A stretch of 64,000 bases of DNA from Calliopum simillimum (lineage: Eukaryota > Arthropoda > Insecta > Diptera > Lauxaniidae), in contig OX638369.1 of assembly GCA_951812925.1 (NCBI GenBank), positions 53,129,061 to 53,193,060 of the forward strand. Direction: 5' to 3'. Positions within the stretch are counted from its first letter, which is position 1, and each line of letters opens with the position of its first letter. The notes beneath the pieces were generated by a model. That model ran no database searches, was not told the origin of the DNA, and saw only the letters and a program-made list of their open reading frames with translations. Positions 53,466-64,000 of this stretch are shown here, piece by piece. A program made the position numbers and the translations under genes.

Positions 53466-54844
53466 GATATAGAACAATGCCAAAAAAAGTATTATTTTTA
53501 AACTATTTTGGAATAAATTTCATACTTTCCTGGAATAAATTTCAAACTTTTTTGGAAAAAAAAATCGGAATTTAGTACCAAAAAAGTTTAAATTCAATAC
53601 TAAAGGGAATCATAACTAAGAAAAGTAAACTATCATTTTTTAGTGTGTATAGAAGTCAACATAAAGCATTTGGATCGTTCTTCTTTTGATATATTTGGAG
53701 ACCTTTATAACCTTCGAAATATTAGTATATGCCAGTTCTACAAGAACGTTTTTCTTTAAAATATTCCATCGAATCCCAATGGGCAATAAGATGGTTAGAC
53801 GACCTAGGCTCTTACTTAAATCTAAACCTAGCTCATGTCTTAAGCATCAAAAGTTATCCATTTATTTTTTATTAAACTTTTAAATGCTATTTGCTATACT
53901 CTGGTCAATGCCTTAGAGCAACTTTAAGAAAATTAGTAGGTAGCGCCAACGTACACTAGCTTCTAGCGATTTTGACCACATCTCAAATGTAACAAGTTGT
54001 TGTCTGTTATGTAACAACGGTTCATTGTAGCCTTTTTTGCTGTAACTCCTTTGCTAAAAAAATGTATATCATCTTCTTTGACTTATGTTTTGTATGGACT
54101 TCTAGAGAAATTAAGAACCAGAAAAATTGAGAAAATGGGCGGTATAATGCGGTTAACACTAAGTCTTTGATTTGGTATTAAAAATAATAAAATGCACTTA
54201 GAAGAAATGAACTTTGGTTTTGCATTTTGGTGGGAAAGAATATTCTCTAAGTTGTGATTTGATGTGCATCCAGAGACTGTAGAGTTCAATCACATTCTTT
54301 TCACATAATATTACATCGATGCATACCATTAGCCCAATTTCATTATAGGAAATACAGCCCGAAACCATTTTTGAATCATCAACGTATTTAACTGTTTGGT
54401 TGGATCATATGTGGGTCCTTTTAATATTTCAAAGGCAATTTGCTCTGATAAGACTAAAATCAGATAAAAAATAAAAGCACGTTCCCCTTGTTACAGTAAG
54501 TATGAAGAGAGCTTCGTATGAAACTTGTTGAAGATGATCTAAAAAGACTATTTAATCCCATGATTTCCGATTCATGTGAGGTTTATTTCTTCTGGCAATT
54601 ACTGTCGAAAACAAATAGCACTGGAATCAACAGATCCTATACATTGAATGGTATACAATTTATATCATATTTGCTCTAAAGAAATACGAAGGGAAAATAT
54701 TTGATTTGTATATGAGCAGTTCGTAAAGAGCAGTGATTTCTCAAGTTTGTTTAGAAGGGTGGATGATTACTTTGCCGCAAAGGAGGAGCGTTATACATTG
54801 GTAACCTTTTCTTTATACTGAATTAATATCTAGTGATGAGAAAA
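53466..54844. other. intergenic DNA, no gene
   Basis: AT-rich; ORFs of 65-70 codons only, none with family features. Confidence 0.45.
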
Positions 54845-55700
54845 TACGAGGGGAGGTCAAATGGTTCGCGGAATGGGAGGTAAGGAGTGGAAATAAAAAT
54901 GCAAATTTTATTTTTCTTTTTAACGTATTCTTTTTAAACCCTACCACATTTTTCAAATAACTTACTTGTACTGCCATAGAAAAAAAATGTTTTAGCTTTG
55001 GTGTCAAAATAGGCTGAAATTGCTGACTTGACTTCGCCATCGTTGTTAAAGTTTTTTTCCACGCAGCTCTTTCTTAATCTTTGGAAATAAATAGTGGTAA
55101 CTGGGGGCCTTGTCTGGACTGTCAAACGGGTTTGCTAAAATTTTTAAGCCCACCTTCTGCAGGGCGGCCTTCGCTACACGGCTTTTGTGGACAGTGTGCG
55201 TTGTCGTGCAGACATCTTTGGTCAATTTTTCATTTCTTGTTTCTCTAATGGCTTCCTTGAACCGCACCAATATTATAGCGTGGTATTTTCTTTATATGAA
55301 GACATCATTATCTTTGTAATCGATGCCTTTTTGTGACAGTGCATAGACTCTGGTTTGGACTCAGGTTCATAATGATGAACCCAAGGTTTGTCCCCAATAA
55401 CAATTTCATCCATTACTCCATCCCTGTCTTTACTACAGAGGTCCTTAAGCTCGGGAGAATACTTATGTGATATTATTAGGCTTCGTGAGGATTATCTGCA
55501 CCGATGTAGCACTGACTTTAGTCATGCCAAGTGATTGCATCTAATACTCTAACCATTTCTTTGAGTTGTGGTTTCTTTCGTCGGACATCTTTTTATATTA
55601 TTTTTTGGATTTTTTGAATGATATCCGGAATGCCCACCTCGAGCAGCTATCCTGGCTGTAGTTCGTCTTCAAGTGAATCCCAACCTTGCTTAAAGAGGTT
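54845..55700 (-). pseudogene. mariner transposase remnant
   Basis: The left terminus ACGAGGGGAGGTCAAA after TA (54,845-54,846) is a mariner-type TIR. Minus-strand fragments in shifting frames follow the order of a mariner transposase: SLEDEL-PG and VGIPDII near 55,640-55,690, WVHHYEPESK near 55,350, HKSRVAKAALQ-VGL-ILA-P near 55,150, SPD-APS-Y-LFPK-KKELRGKK, then NN-GEVKSA-SAYFDTKAKTFF near 55,000 and LFEKCGRV. Frameshifts and stops separate them, and the catalytic Asp before NAP is not recognisable. The right terminus was not found with confidence (55,950-55,985 is possible). Confidence 0.85.
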
Positions 55701-57291
55701 ATGGCACAATATCATAGCATTTAACTAAAAACATTAAAATTGGAAAAAATCGTAGGTTTTTAAAAATAAATTTTTATGAATTTGAAAACAGATGCTTTTG
55801 ATTCAAAAACACTTGCTTTTGATTTAAATGTCTTTGCCATTTTGGTGCGATCTTATGTCGGAATTTATTTGATACAAAAACATTTTCTTTCGATATTAAA
55901 GTTTTTTCTTTTCGGTGCAACGAACATACAAAATTAAAATGAATGACCGGGATTTCCGCAAATAAAACTCCACCCCACCCCATCCGTCACATATTAATTA
56001 GAGTCACTTTATAACATTCTGCTCCTCCTCCTCCTGCTGGAGTATGTTACTGGAATGAAAAATAAGAGATTAATTTTCTACACTTGCAAACACTTTGATA
56101 GGCGAACGAACATGTTAGGGAAGCTATAACTTTGCCCTCAAACTATGGACTTACGGACACACCCAGCGCGCAAGTGCATACAAATTGGGAATGAATTTTG
56201 CTTCGCTCAGTTGTTTACAATTCATTTCGGTTCGAGAAAACACATGTAATTCAATTAAAAAATGGGCAACACTTGGAATTTTCATCAACTCATTTATTTT
56301 ATATTTTTCGCAATATTTCACATTGAGCGCCATAGCTGCCCTACAGTGGTGAAAAGTGAAACCAATAATTAAGGCGAGATTAATTAGTCAACGCTTGTGG
56401 GGTGCAAGCGAGTGCAACCTGAAGCCAGCGAGGGCTTGTCACCGCCTTTGTATAGCAATCTATCTTTCAATTTTGCTAGCTAGAGTCTTTCAATCGCGTT
56501 TCGTTTGTGCTGTTTTTTTTCCTACCCAATGCCATCTGGCTAAGTTGCTAGACATCCAACCACTTGGCTACTTGGTTGGCTGGATTGCTAGCGTCATGGC
56601 TTGCTTAGCGAGATGCTACCAAGTAGAGCAACAACAAGCAATTGAACCAATGGACGGACGGACAGAGGAATGGTTAAAGTAGAAATTAATGCTGCCGTGA
56701 CAAAGCGAGTCACAATAACAAAAATTGCCGATGAATGGATTTAATTACAATTTTTGAAGCTGTTAATTTTTCAATTTCAATGAATTGAGGAGCTCCTCTG
56801 TGGCAGCAATGGCTGCTGTGTTGCAGTAAAAAAAAGGCTACCAAATTGGCCACACGCAGGCGAAAGATGCAACTAAGTTGGTGGTTACTACTTTTTGGTT
56901 GCTACAGGTGGTGGTGGACGTCGTTCGTGTTGTTAAGTCAAGTCGTGAAAAGCTACTCTATTTGTGATACCCTACAGTTTCACTAGGAGGTTGTATTAAT
57001 TTTCAAAAGATTTTTCGAATATGTACTTCAAAAATTGTATTAGAGACGAATTACCATTTTTGTGTGATAGATGCGGACGTTAACGAACTCAGCCACTGCC
57101 ACCATTACTGTGAGGTTGATTGAAAGTCTATTTGTTTTGAAATTAGCTTCTACCACGTTCGTGAGTGTTTTGACCACGTTTTGTTGCTGATTTGGATTTA
57201 ACAACGCTTGGCAATCAGCGTTGCTAAATAAGTTTTAACCAAGTTCGTGAGTGAGCAACGCACCATAAAAATATGATCTTCGAGCGTTGTT
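55701..57291. other. intergenic DNA, no supported gene
   Basis: The 108-codon ORF at 56,356-56,682 lies in more balanced DNA but has no recognised features. The phrase 'accacgttcgtgagtg' recurs near 57,157 and 57,240 ('ccaagttcgtgagtg'). Confidence 0.4.
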
Positions 57292-57368
57292 AATTTTAAT
57301 AAGCAAAATTGTTTAAAATGAGTTTAAATACATATTAACTCATTTTAAACAATTTCGCATATTAAAAT
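57292..57368. repeat. 77-bp hairpin, ~33-bp arms
   Basis: ATTTTAATAAGC-AAATTGTTTAAAATGAGTT pairs with AACTCATTTTAAACAATTTCG-ATATTAAAAT around a ~10-base loop. Confidence 0.85.
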
Positions 57369-57519
57369 TTTTTTGGGATGTAGGTATTGTCCCAGCCGAG
57401 TCGAAAGGGTTAAGGTTGCAGTATGCATTGCAATATCTAATATGGTTTGGAGACTTCAACAACAAACCTAAATTTGTTTAATATACAAAATTTTATACAC
57501 ACATTACAGAAGTGTGTAA

Positions 57520-57750
57520 ATGGAACCGGGTTCGATTCCCACTGTAGGCGACATTTTCCATTTTTATTTTATTAATTTATTTTTGTTTAATTGAATTGAA
57601 ATTGAGTACTCAATGATTTTTTTAAGGAAACACTCGAATATCAAATTATGTTTAGAGCGACATTTTTGTCAAAAAATTTTCTTAACATACAAATTTCATA
57701 CCTCTTCATCATATAGGTCAGTGGTCTAGAGGTCTAACAGGTTTGTAGTT
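57520..57750 (+). other. tRNA-like boxes in permuted order
   Basis: GGGTTCGATTCCC at about 57,530 matches the RNA polymerase III B box. TGGTCTAGAGG at about 57,724 matches the A box (TRGYNNARNNG) but lies downstream rather than upstream. No cloverleaf closes as written. Most likely two unrelated SINE scraps, or one rearranged. Confidence 0.3.
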
Positions 57751-58226
57751 GTAGTGTAGTTTTAATTTATAAAACGCTTAGCGCCGCATTACAAAAAGGC
57801 TCATAAAAATTCCTTAATCCGGTAGGCTTCGGTAACCCGACTAAGTGTTGAAAAGTTCAGGTTTAGATCTGATTCGGATCAGGCTTGCCAGAAGCATGAT
57901 CAGAGACGTGTCAAGGACAAGGACCTGATCCTGATGCGCGGATCCAATCCGGGTCACAAAAAGTTTTCAGAACGTATAAAGATATTTCTTAGGTCCTGAT
58001 CAGAAAAGTAATATATTTATTATTGAGAATCAGATCATATTCATATAAATTAATTTCAATTTCGTTCGGCTAGAAAACGCTTTCTTATAACATTTTGTAA
58101 CATTGTTTGCTTTAAATATAAATTTGTTATGAAATAAACATGATAATCACCTAAAATTTTTGTAGTCGTTTTGATAATAAATATTGCAAGAGGTCTGGAT
58201 CAGATGAATTAAATTCCGTACAACAC
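57751..58226. other. intergenic DNA, no gene
   Basis: Repeated GATC/CCTGATC words only. Confidence 0.4.
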
Positions 58227-58971
58227 GGCGAGAAAAAATGTTCTAAAATCTAGCTCAAATCGTTCTTAAATTAAATATTCAGAATTAAGCCCAATATAGC
58301 ATAAAATCATCCCAAAATGCGCCCAACTTGTTCGCAATTCAAGCTCAAATTTGGGCATAATATAAATTTTGATGATTAAGACCAATTGTACTCAATGCAT
58401 GCTATTTTGTACTTGTTAATCAAAAAAAAAAAAAAAAAAAATTAGCCCATTTTTTGCTTAATTCAAGCTCTTTTGTGATTGTTTATCAAAAAATAAATTT
58501 TCATTTGTGTTTATTCTGTGTGTTTATGATTCTCAATATGACTATGTCATCTAATGCTTAAATAATTCCAGCTCGACAGTCGAATTGGGTATTTATAATA
58601 GACTAAATACTATTGACATCCCATAATGGGATGTTACGATGTACTGAGGTGTCTTTGGACATTTTGGTACATTGATTTTTGAAAATGAAATGATATTTCT
58701 TGCATTTGGCAAAAATGGTCATATTCATATAGGAATATTTTTTATTTTTTTATAAACAAGTACAAAAGGGCTGATTTAAGCACAAATGAGTTTAATAAAT
58801 TTTTGACGAACAATCCCAAATTGAATTAAAATGAGCTTAAATGGGCATATTCACTTTTTTGATAAACAATCACATTATTACTTGATATCAAGAAAATTAT
58901 GGACAAGCTGAAAATCACACCCAAAATTGATTGGTTTGGGATTGTTTTCAGCTCAAAATTCTCTCCGTGAA
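58227..58971. repeat. 745-bp fold-back with CACGG-GAGAA ends
   Basis: CACGGCGAGAA at the left and TTCTCTCCGTG at the right are inverted. Internal pairs include GTGATTGTTTATCAAAAAA (58,475) with TTTTTTGATAAACAATCAC (58,854), and TTTTGTACTTGTTAATC (58,413) with ATAAACAAGTACAAAA (58,752). Non-coding. Confidence 0.65.
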
Positions 58972-59765
58972 CGATTAAGTTCTGGACATTTGAAACGATA
59001 CTGATTCAAACAACGTACTGGCATCGTAATAAGATTTTTAGTATAAAGTCCTGATGAGGCACTGTTCAAATGACCGTATTAAGGAAAACCAGATCCGGAT
59101 CTGATCATTATTCGGAATTCCTGAACTTATTTCTTGTCGAGAAGCTTCAAAACACTTACATCCTAGGACATGAAATGTTGAAAGAACCCATATTACGCGA
59201 CGAAGAAAACGCTTATGACTGATAAGGAAGTACTTCAGGAAGTCTTTTAAAGTGTTTCTTCTCCACTTGGAATGTTAGAACTGTCAAGTTGTATGAAAAA
59301 ATTCGATGAAATTACGTAGTGTAGTTCTAAGTATTAAATACCTTATTTTGAGTGAAAAGTCATCGGTATGCAGATTGCACCAATTTTTGTTACTTGAAAA
59401 CAGTTTAAGAGACTTATGTAGATACAAAGTTAGGAAATATAGGGTAGCTGTAAGGTTTTGCTCAGGTTTTGTCAGTCGGCATGACACCGTCCTAAGTTTT
59501 AAAACTATCTTTATCGTAATTTAACACAATTTAGGAGATTAGTAGGAACATATTACACCCTTAAAAATTTTATCGTAAGTACGATGGTGCTATAGGATAA
59601 AAATATTCTTTTAAAAACCTCTGAAACCAATCATTAAATTTAAAATAAATTTCATAACAGGGTTGCTGTGTTGATGGATTTTCTTGGCCGGTTGATACTT
59701 TTAAAAATTACCGACGCTAGTATCGCCCAGTGGTCAAAAGTCGATTACAAATAAATTAAATTATT
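58972..59765. other. intergenic DNA, no gene
   Basis: Nothing supported. Confidence 0.4.
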
Positions 59766-60040
59766 TTGGTGCGTGGAAATATTTTTTACGAGAAAACTGA
59801 GATAGATAATTCAATGAAAATTGGTACATTACCTCCGTCGTCAAAGTTAGCTGGTGGGATTGAAAATGAGCGAAATCGGTCAAAGGACACGACTACCGAC
59901 CATACAAAGAATATATTCAAAATGAAACTTAAGAAGTAATTTTCACGAGAATGCAACCAAAATACACAAAAATACTTCGGATTATAAGTGGAAGCTCTGA
60001 GCAAAAGCTGGGCAAATTCGAACAATTTTAACCAAGTCTC
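59766..60040 (+). mobile_element. Helitron-like mini-me fragment, both ends missing
   Basis: It aligns with 24,765-25,015 of the full copy (GTGGAAATA, AATTCAATGAAA-TTGGT, GTCAAAGTTAGCT, GATTGAAAATGAGCGAAATC, ATATTCAAAATG). Confidence 0.8.
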
Positions 60041-62414
60041 TGGAAAAAAGGGTCGAAAAGATCAATGAAAACGGTTTATTATGGGTGAATATGTTTAAGA
60101 ATGCTAGCATGAAATCAAGCAAGGATCAATTTTCTAAAACATCTTAACCCATTATATCCAATATTTTACAAAAATATTCTACAAAAATTTCACTAAGGGT
60201 CGCCGAAGAACGATGGCAACCCTATATGGTAGGCACGTGCACCAACGACCCATGATAAACACAACATTTAATAACTTCAAAAACTCATAACTTCAAAACT
60301 TTAAAAAATACCACGTTTTTTAGGATCGAAAAATAATAGTAATAAAATTTACTTTTAAATAGAAATATTTAAAAAAAATTAAAAGGATACTACTTAGTCC
60401 GAAAATGGCTTTAAAAAAGAAAAAAAACTTTTTTTCCACCAAAATAAATTTTTTTTTTCAATATAATTTTTTTTTTTTAATAGCTAATATTTTTCTACAC
60501 GAACCCTGAATAGTTCATTAAAATCGAATAAAAAGCCAACGATATTTTCCTTGATACTCTCCTATTTTTATGGAAATATCCGGTAATTTTCGATTTTAGG
60601 AAATCATTTAATATGTTTCGATGTACTTAACTCAAAATTTGTCGATACCGTTCGAATTTTTTTTTTTTATCTTTTCCGCTCCTTTTTCCGATTTTATCAT
60701 TAGTTCCCAAAATTTTCGTATACTTTGACATTTTTCCACTTTTATCAATATAGCATATTTTAAGGTTAGAAATTTGAGTCAAAAATATATCAATAAAGAC
60801 TAAGTTTCGGATAAACCGAAAGTAAATCCTATGGATTGCAGTTTTTCCTTTTCGATTTTGCTGCGAAAGCGTAATAGAAGTGGCGCCCAATGATTGAATT
60901 TTATTTTATTTCACAGCAAAATAAAACTGTTTGTGATTAAATTTCAAATATAAGTTCAGAGCTATAACTCGTGTCACGCAGCTTTAAAACAGGCAAGCAA
61001 GGTGCAGCAGCAGCAGCGACATGCCCAATCCAGATTACATGTTACATTTGTGGCACCAAATAGGATGTCTGCTTCCGTAATGCCAACCTGCCTGCCAGTT
61101 CCTCCTCATCTGATTGCGTGTTCGTGTGTGGTCTATGAAAAGCGTTAGTTTTTAAAGCATCCCCACCCAATCAACCAAATCACCATCATCATCGTCGTCG
61201 TCCTCACATATAGCACTCACTCTAATGGCGATCGTTTAAATATGTGATTCTGGCGCCGCGTGTGGTAAGTGCTTAATTATCACGTGATTACGCTATAAAG
61301 TTTTTCTTTGCATGTTTTCTTTATATTAAATTGACTACAAGGTGAATAAATTGGGTGTGCAGAGTGAGTGCAACGATGTTTGTAATTAATTTATAATTGT
61401 TATTTCTATGTTCATATGGCGTTTTGTTCGAACACAAGTAAATTCCTGGAAAAAATGTCCTTTCTGCTGTTGTTAACCCTGAACTTTTATTTATTTCGAT
61501 TTTTCTTGTTTTTAATTACATAGGCATAAAATCAAATGTGTTGCGTGCCAGGCGCTTGTGTAAGTAATAAGAAAGTTTAGGCCAGAAAGAAATTTCATTA
61601 ATTTATTCAAGGTTAATGTTTATGCATTTTGTTTGATTCCACTACATATGTGAAATATTTGCAAATTTAAAAGTTTAACAAAAAAAAATCACTTGTGGTG
61701 CTGTTTGGAAAAAAAGTCAAAAGTTGTTAGTGGCTAATTTAAGAAATATACTTGACAGATGCGAAATCTTTCATTTATCTCGTACTAACTAAAACTATCA
61801 ATTTGAAGCCAAAGAGGATAACCGAACATAAATTTAACATCAGATAGATCCATGGTCAAATACTTAAAATCAGAATTTTTCTATAATTTTGATTGTACAC
61901 AACACAAGTTCACCGTAAAAAAAAAATAATAAACTCTTCATATCAAACTCAGAAGCGCCATGGAAGGAAGTCTGACTTAATTTATAGATTAATTAAAGAA
62001 AAAGAAATAAAAATTATTACATTTTGACCATTTAAACACCGATAACCATTCCCCTCTGAGATTATTATATACATTCAAAGCCCATCTGAATATTTTAGCG
62101 CATTAAAAAAAAATTCGTTTTAGCGTTTTTTGAAAAAAAAAAAAAAAATGCCAAAAGATTTATAAAATTGGAAAGAACAAAAAGTTGTAAATTGACTTAC
62201 GAAAATTAAAATTTTGTCATATATTTGGAATTTTTTTGAAAAAATTTGGTTTCGGTGGTCATTAGACCGGGTCGATTTTGTATGAAGCAAATAAAATCTT
62301 CCCGAAACCAACTCATTTTTTTTTTTAATTCCGAGAAAAAAAAAAATTTGATTCTAATAAACGCCCATTTTGGCTAAAAAAACATGCTTTTTTGTCATAA
62401 CTTTTTTTTTCATT
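60041..62414. other. intergenic DNA, no supported gene
   Basis: 60,960-61,280 is more balanced in base composition, with CAG and GTC tracts (GCAGCAGCAGCAGCG at 61,003). A GTAAGT donor-like site follows an ATG-led stretch at 61,536-61,559. I cannot support an exon. Confidence 0.35.
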
Positions 62415-63155
62415 GCAAAATAGATACCCAAGGGTGCTTTAGAAATAAAGACTATGTTAATAAACAAAATTTTGGCGTTTAAAAACTATAAATTTTTTTT
62501 AGGGACATACATAGATAATATTCGTATCCCAAAATCAATTTTTTACGTATTTCAATTGCGCGGTCAAAAAACGATTTTTTACTCAAAAGCAAGGCATCTA
62601 ACGAAAAAAGCTTATGAGGCAAAAAATGCTTAGAATTGTTCAAAGAATATGTACCTATGCATTATTTCAAAATTTTTGGAATTTTTTTTTTTAATGTATT
62701 CAACAAATTTATCAAATTGAGTTTTCACCAGTTAAGCTCACGTTTGTCAGCCAAATGCTAGGTTTACTTAAAACCAAGTCATTTACAAAAAAATTTCATG
62801 AAACGTAAAATGCTTAGAATCCTTCAAAGAATTGGTGTGAATTTTTTTCGCAGTTTATGGAATTTTTTTATATTTTTGCCCAAGTTTTGAAAATCATAAA
62901 GTATCTCAAAAAATTCTGAAAAAATTCACACTTATTTTTTGAACAATTTTAAGTATTTTTACCGTACACACTTTTTTCGCAAGTTGCCTTGCTTCTGAGT
63001 AAAAAATTATTTTTCTGACATCATCATTGAAAAACGTAAAAAAATCGATTTTTGGAACCGAATATTATCGAAGCACAAAAAAAAAACAGAAAAATTTCAA
63101 ACGCCAAAACTTTTGTAAGAACATAATCTTTATTTCCAAAGCACTCTTGAGTATA
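62415..63155. repeat. 740-bp fold-back, ~230-bp arms
   Basis: The left arm 62,415-62,650 (CCCAAGGGTGCTTTAGAAATAAAG..., CAAAATTTTGGCGTTT, AAAAATCGATTTT-type, CTCAAAAGCAAGGCA, GAAAAAAG) is inverted at 62,935-63,155. It belongs to the same broad family as the hairpins at 16.9 and 26.4 kb. Confidence 0.8.
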
Positions 63156-63173
63156 CATTTTCGAATGAAAAAA

Positions 63174-64000
63174 CTAGTAAGGATGTTACCTTTGGCTTTG
63201 CCAAACATTAAATACCATATTTTAAAAATTTTGCTTATATGGAAGGTGCCACGCCCTCTTGTCTAAGTTCTTAGTATCTATATGAAATTTAGTTGGATTG
63301 TCTCAAGAAACGTTTTGAGCATAGCGTTATGAAACTTTGCTTATATCGAAGGTGCCAAGCCCTCTTGTCCGAGTTCATCCAGTTTTTCCTCAGGGCTTGC
63401 GTTTATGGTTCTTAGTGTCTGAGTGAAATTTAGTTGGGTTGTCTCAAAAAACGTTTTCAGTATAGCGTTTTGAAACTTTTGCTTACATGAGAGGTGCCAT
63501 GCCTTCTTGTCCGAGTTCACTCAGTATTTGCTCTGATTTTGCACTTATATATAGTTCTTAGTATTTGAGTGAAATTTAGTTGGATTATCCCAAAAAACTC
63601 TTCAGTATGACATTTTGAAGATTTTGCTTATATGGGAGGTGCCACGCCCTCTAACTATTTCTAGTATTTATGTGTATCTGGTTGCATTTTCATGAAAAAT
63701 ACTCTTAAAGTTGCATCTTGAATATATTTTTTATATGGGCGGTAGGCGTGTCCGTTTTCGCTCATTTTCAATCCTTCGAGTTAACTTTTACGGCAAATCC
63801 ACTGTACCAATTAGCATTAAATTATCTTGCGTAATTCCCGTAAAAAATATTTCCACAGACGGACAACCAGCTAGCCAGACAGACGGACATGGCTATATCG
63901 ACTCAGGAGGTGATGCTGATCAAGAATATATATAATTTTCTATACCTCCCACTCCTCTTCTTTGCATTACAAACGGAAGGACAAAGTGAATATACCCTGG
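63174..64000 (-). mobile_element. Helitron-like mini-me copy with four subrepeats, cut by window end
   Basis: Minus orientation: CTAG terminus at 63,174, then four tandem ~130-bp subrepeats (TTTTGCTTATATGGGAGGTGCCACGCC...), the CATTTTCAATCC segment, the GACAGACGGACATGGC / GATCAAGAATATATATA core, and the 5' end reaching the edge at TATACCCTGG. Confidence 0.85.

Noticed and set aside
56356..56682. 108-codon plus-strand ORF
   Set aside because: No recognised domain, no splice or promoter context, no homolog in the window; could be tested by RNA-seq.
61536..61566. Short ATG-led stretch MCCVPGAC before a GTAAGT, recalling the start of a THAP zinc finger
   Set aside because: Only eight codons, no second exon found in the window, and readthrough stops quickly.

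Overview
The window is AT-rich nuclear DNA from a higher fly (Diptera, Schizophora). Three things point there: a tandem pair of intron-containing RidA/UK114-type genes, mini-me/DINE-1-like Helitron remnants with the dipteran core (TA repeat, TCTTGATCAG core, GTCY-type repeat), and an errantivirus-like LTR element with a tRNA-Ser-type primer site. No bacterial operons, rRNA or CRISPR arrays are present. About three quarters of the sequence is transposon, fold-back repeat or satellite. I cannot name the species.

Layout. 1-6,097: a minus-strand, gag-only LTR retrotransposon whose LTRs seem to carry a 124-bp satellite; its left LTR is split by a 5'-truncated non-LTR element with a 12-bp target duplication. 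6,098-8,822 and 15,493-16,260: older repeats, including a ~430-bp tandem module. 8,823-15,488: a complete errantivirus-like element on the minus strand (identical 276-bp LTRs, GTAC duplication, primer site, gag, -1 slippery site, pol, broken env). 16,261-23,400: quieter DNA with a long hairpin, a 42-bp tandem repeat, two copies of a (TTGGTC)n-bounded element, and one possible small terminal exon. 23,420-26,953: Helitron-like copies nested with a 2.2-kb fold-back. 27,724-33,758: small TIR elements, one solo or terminal LTR, and a hAT-type MITE with a clear 8-bp duplication.

The only host genes I can support are the two RidA/UK114 paralogs at 34,637-36,576 and 41,595-42,446, both on the plus strand with three exons. 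The second looks complete (137 aa). The first lacks 21 in-frame nucleotides, giving 130 aa, and both its introns have gained transposon DNA. Two large fold-backs (37,588-39,066 and 39,410-41,170) lie between them; the second encloses an unusual element made of repeated, inverted GGACATAATCCCCAT blocks.

43,300-48,045: a two-ORF non-LTR retrotransposon with both ORFs open. 48,046-64,000: satellites, small hairpins, a decayed mariner transposase, a tRNA-like fragment pair, and more Helitron-like copies running off the right edge. All boundaries and family names come from reading the sequence by eye; no database search was run.
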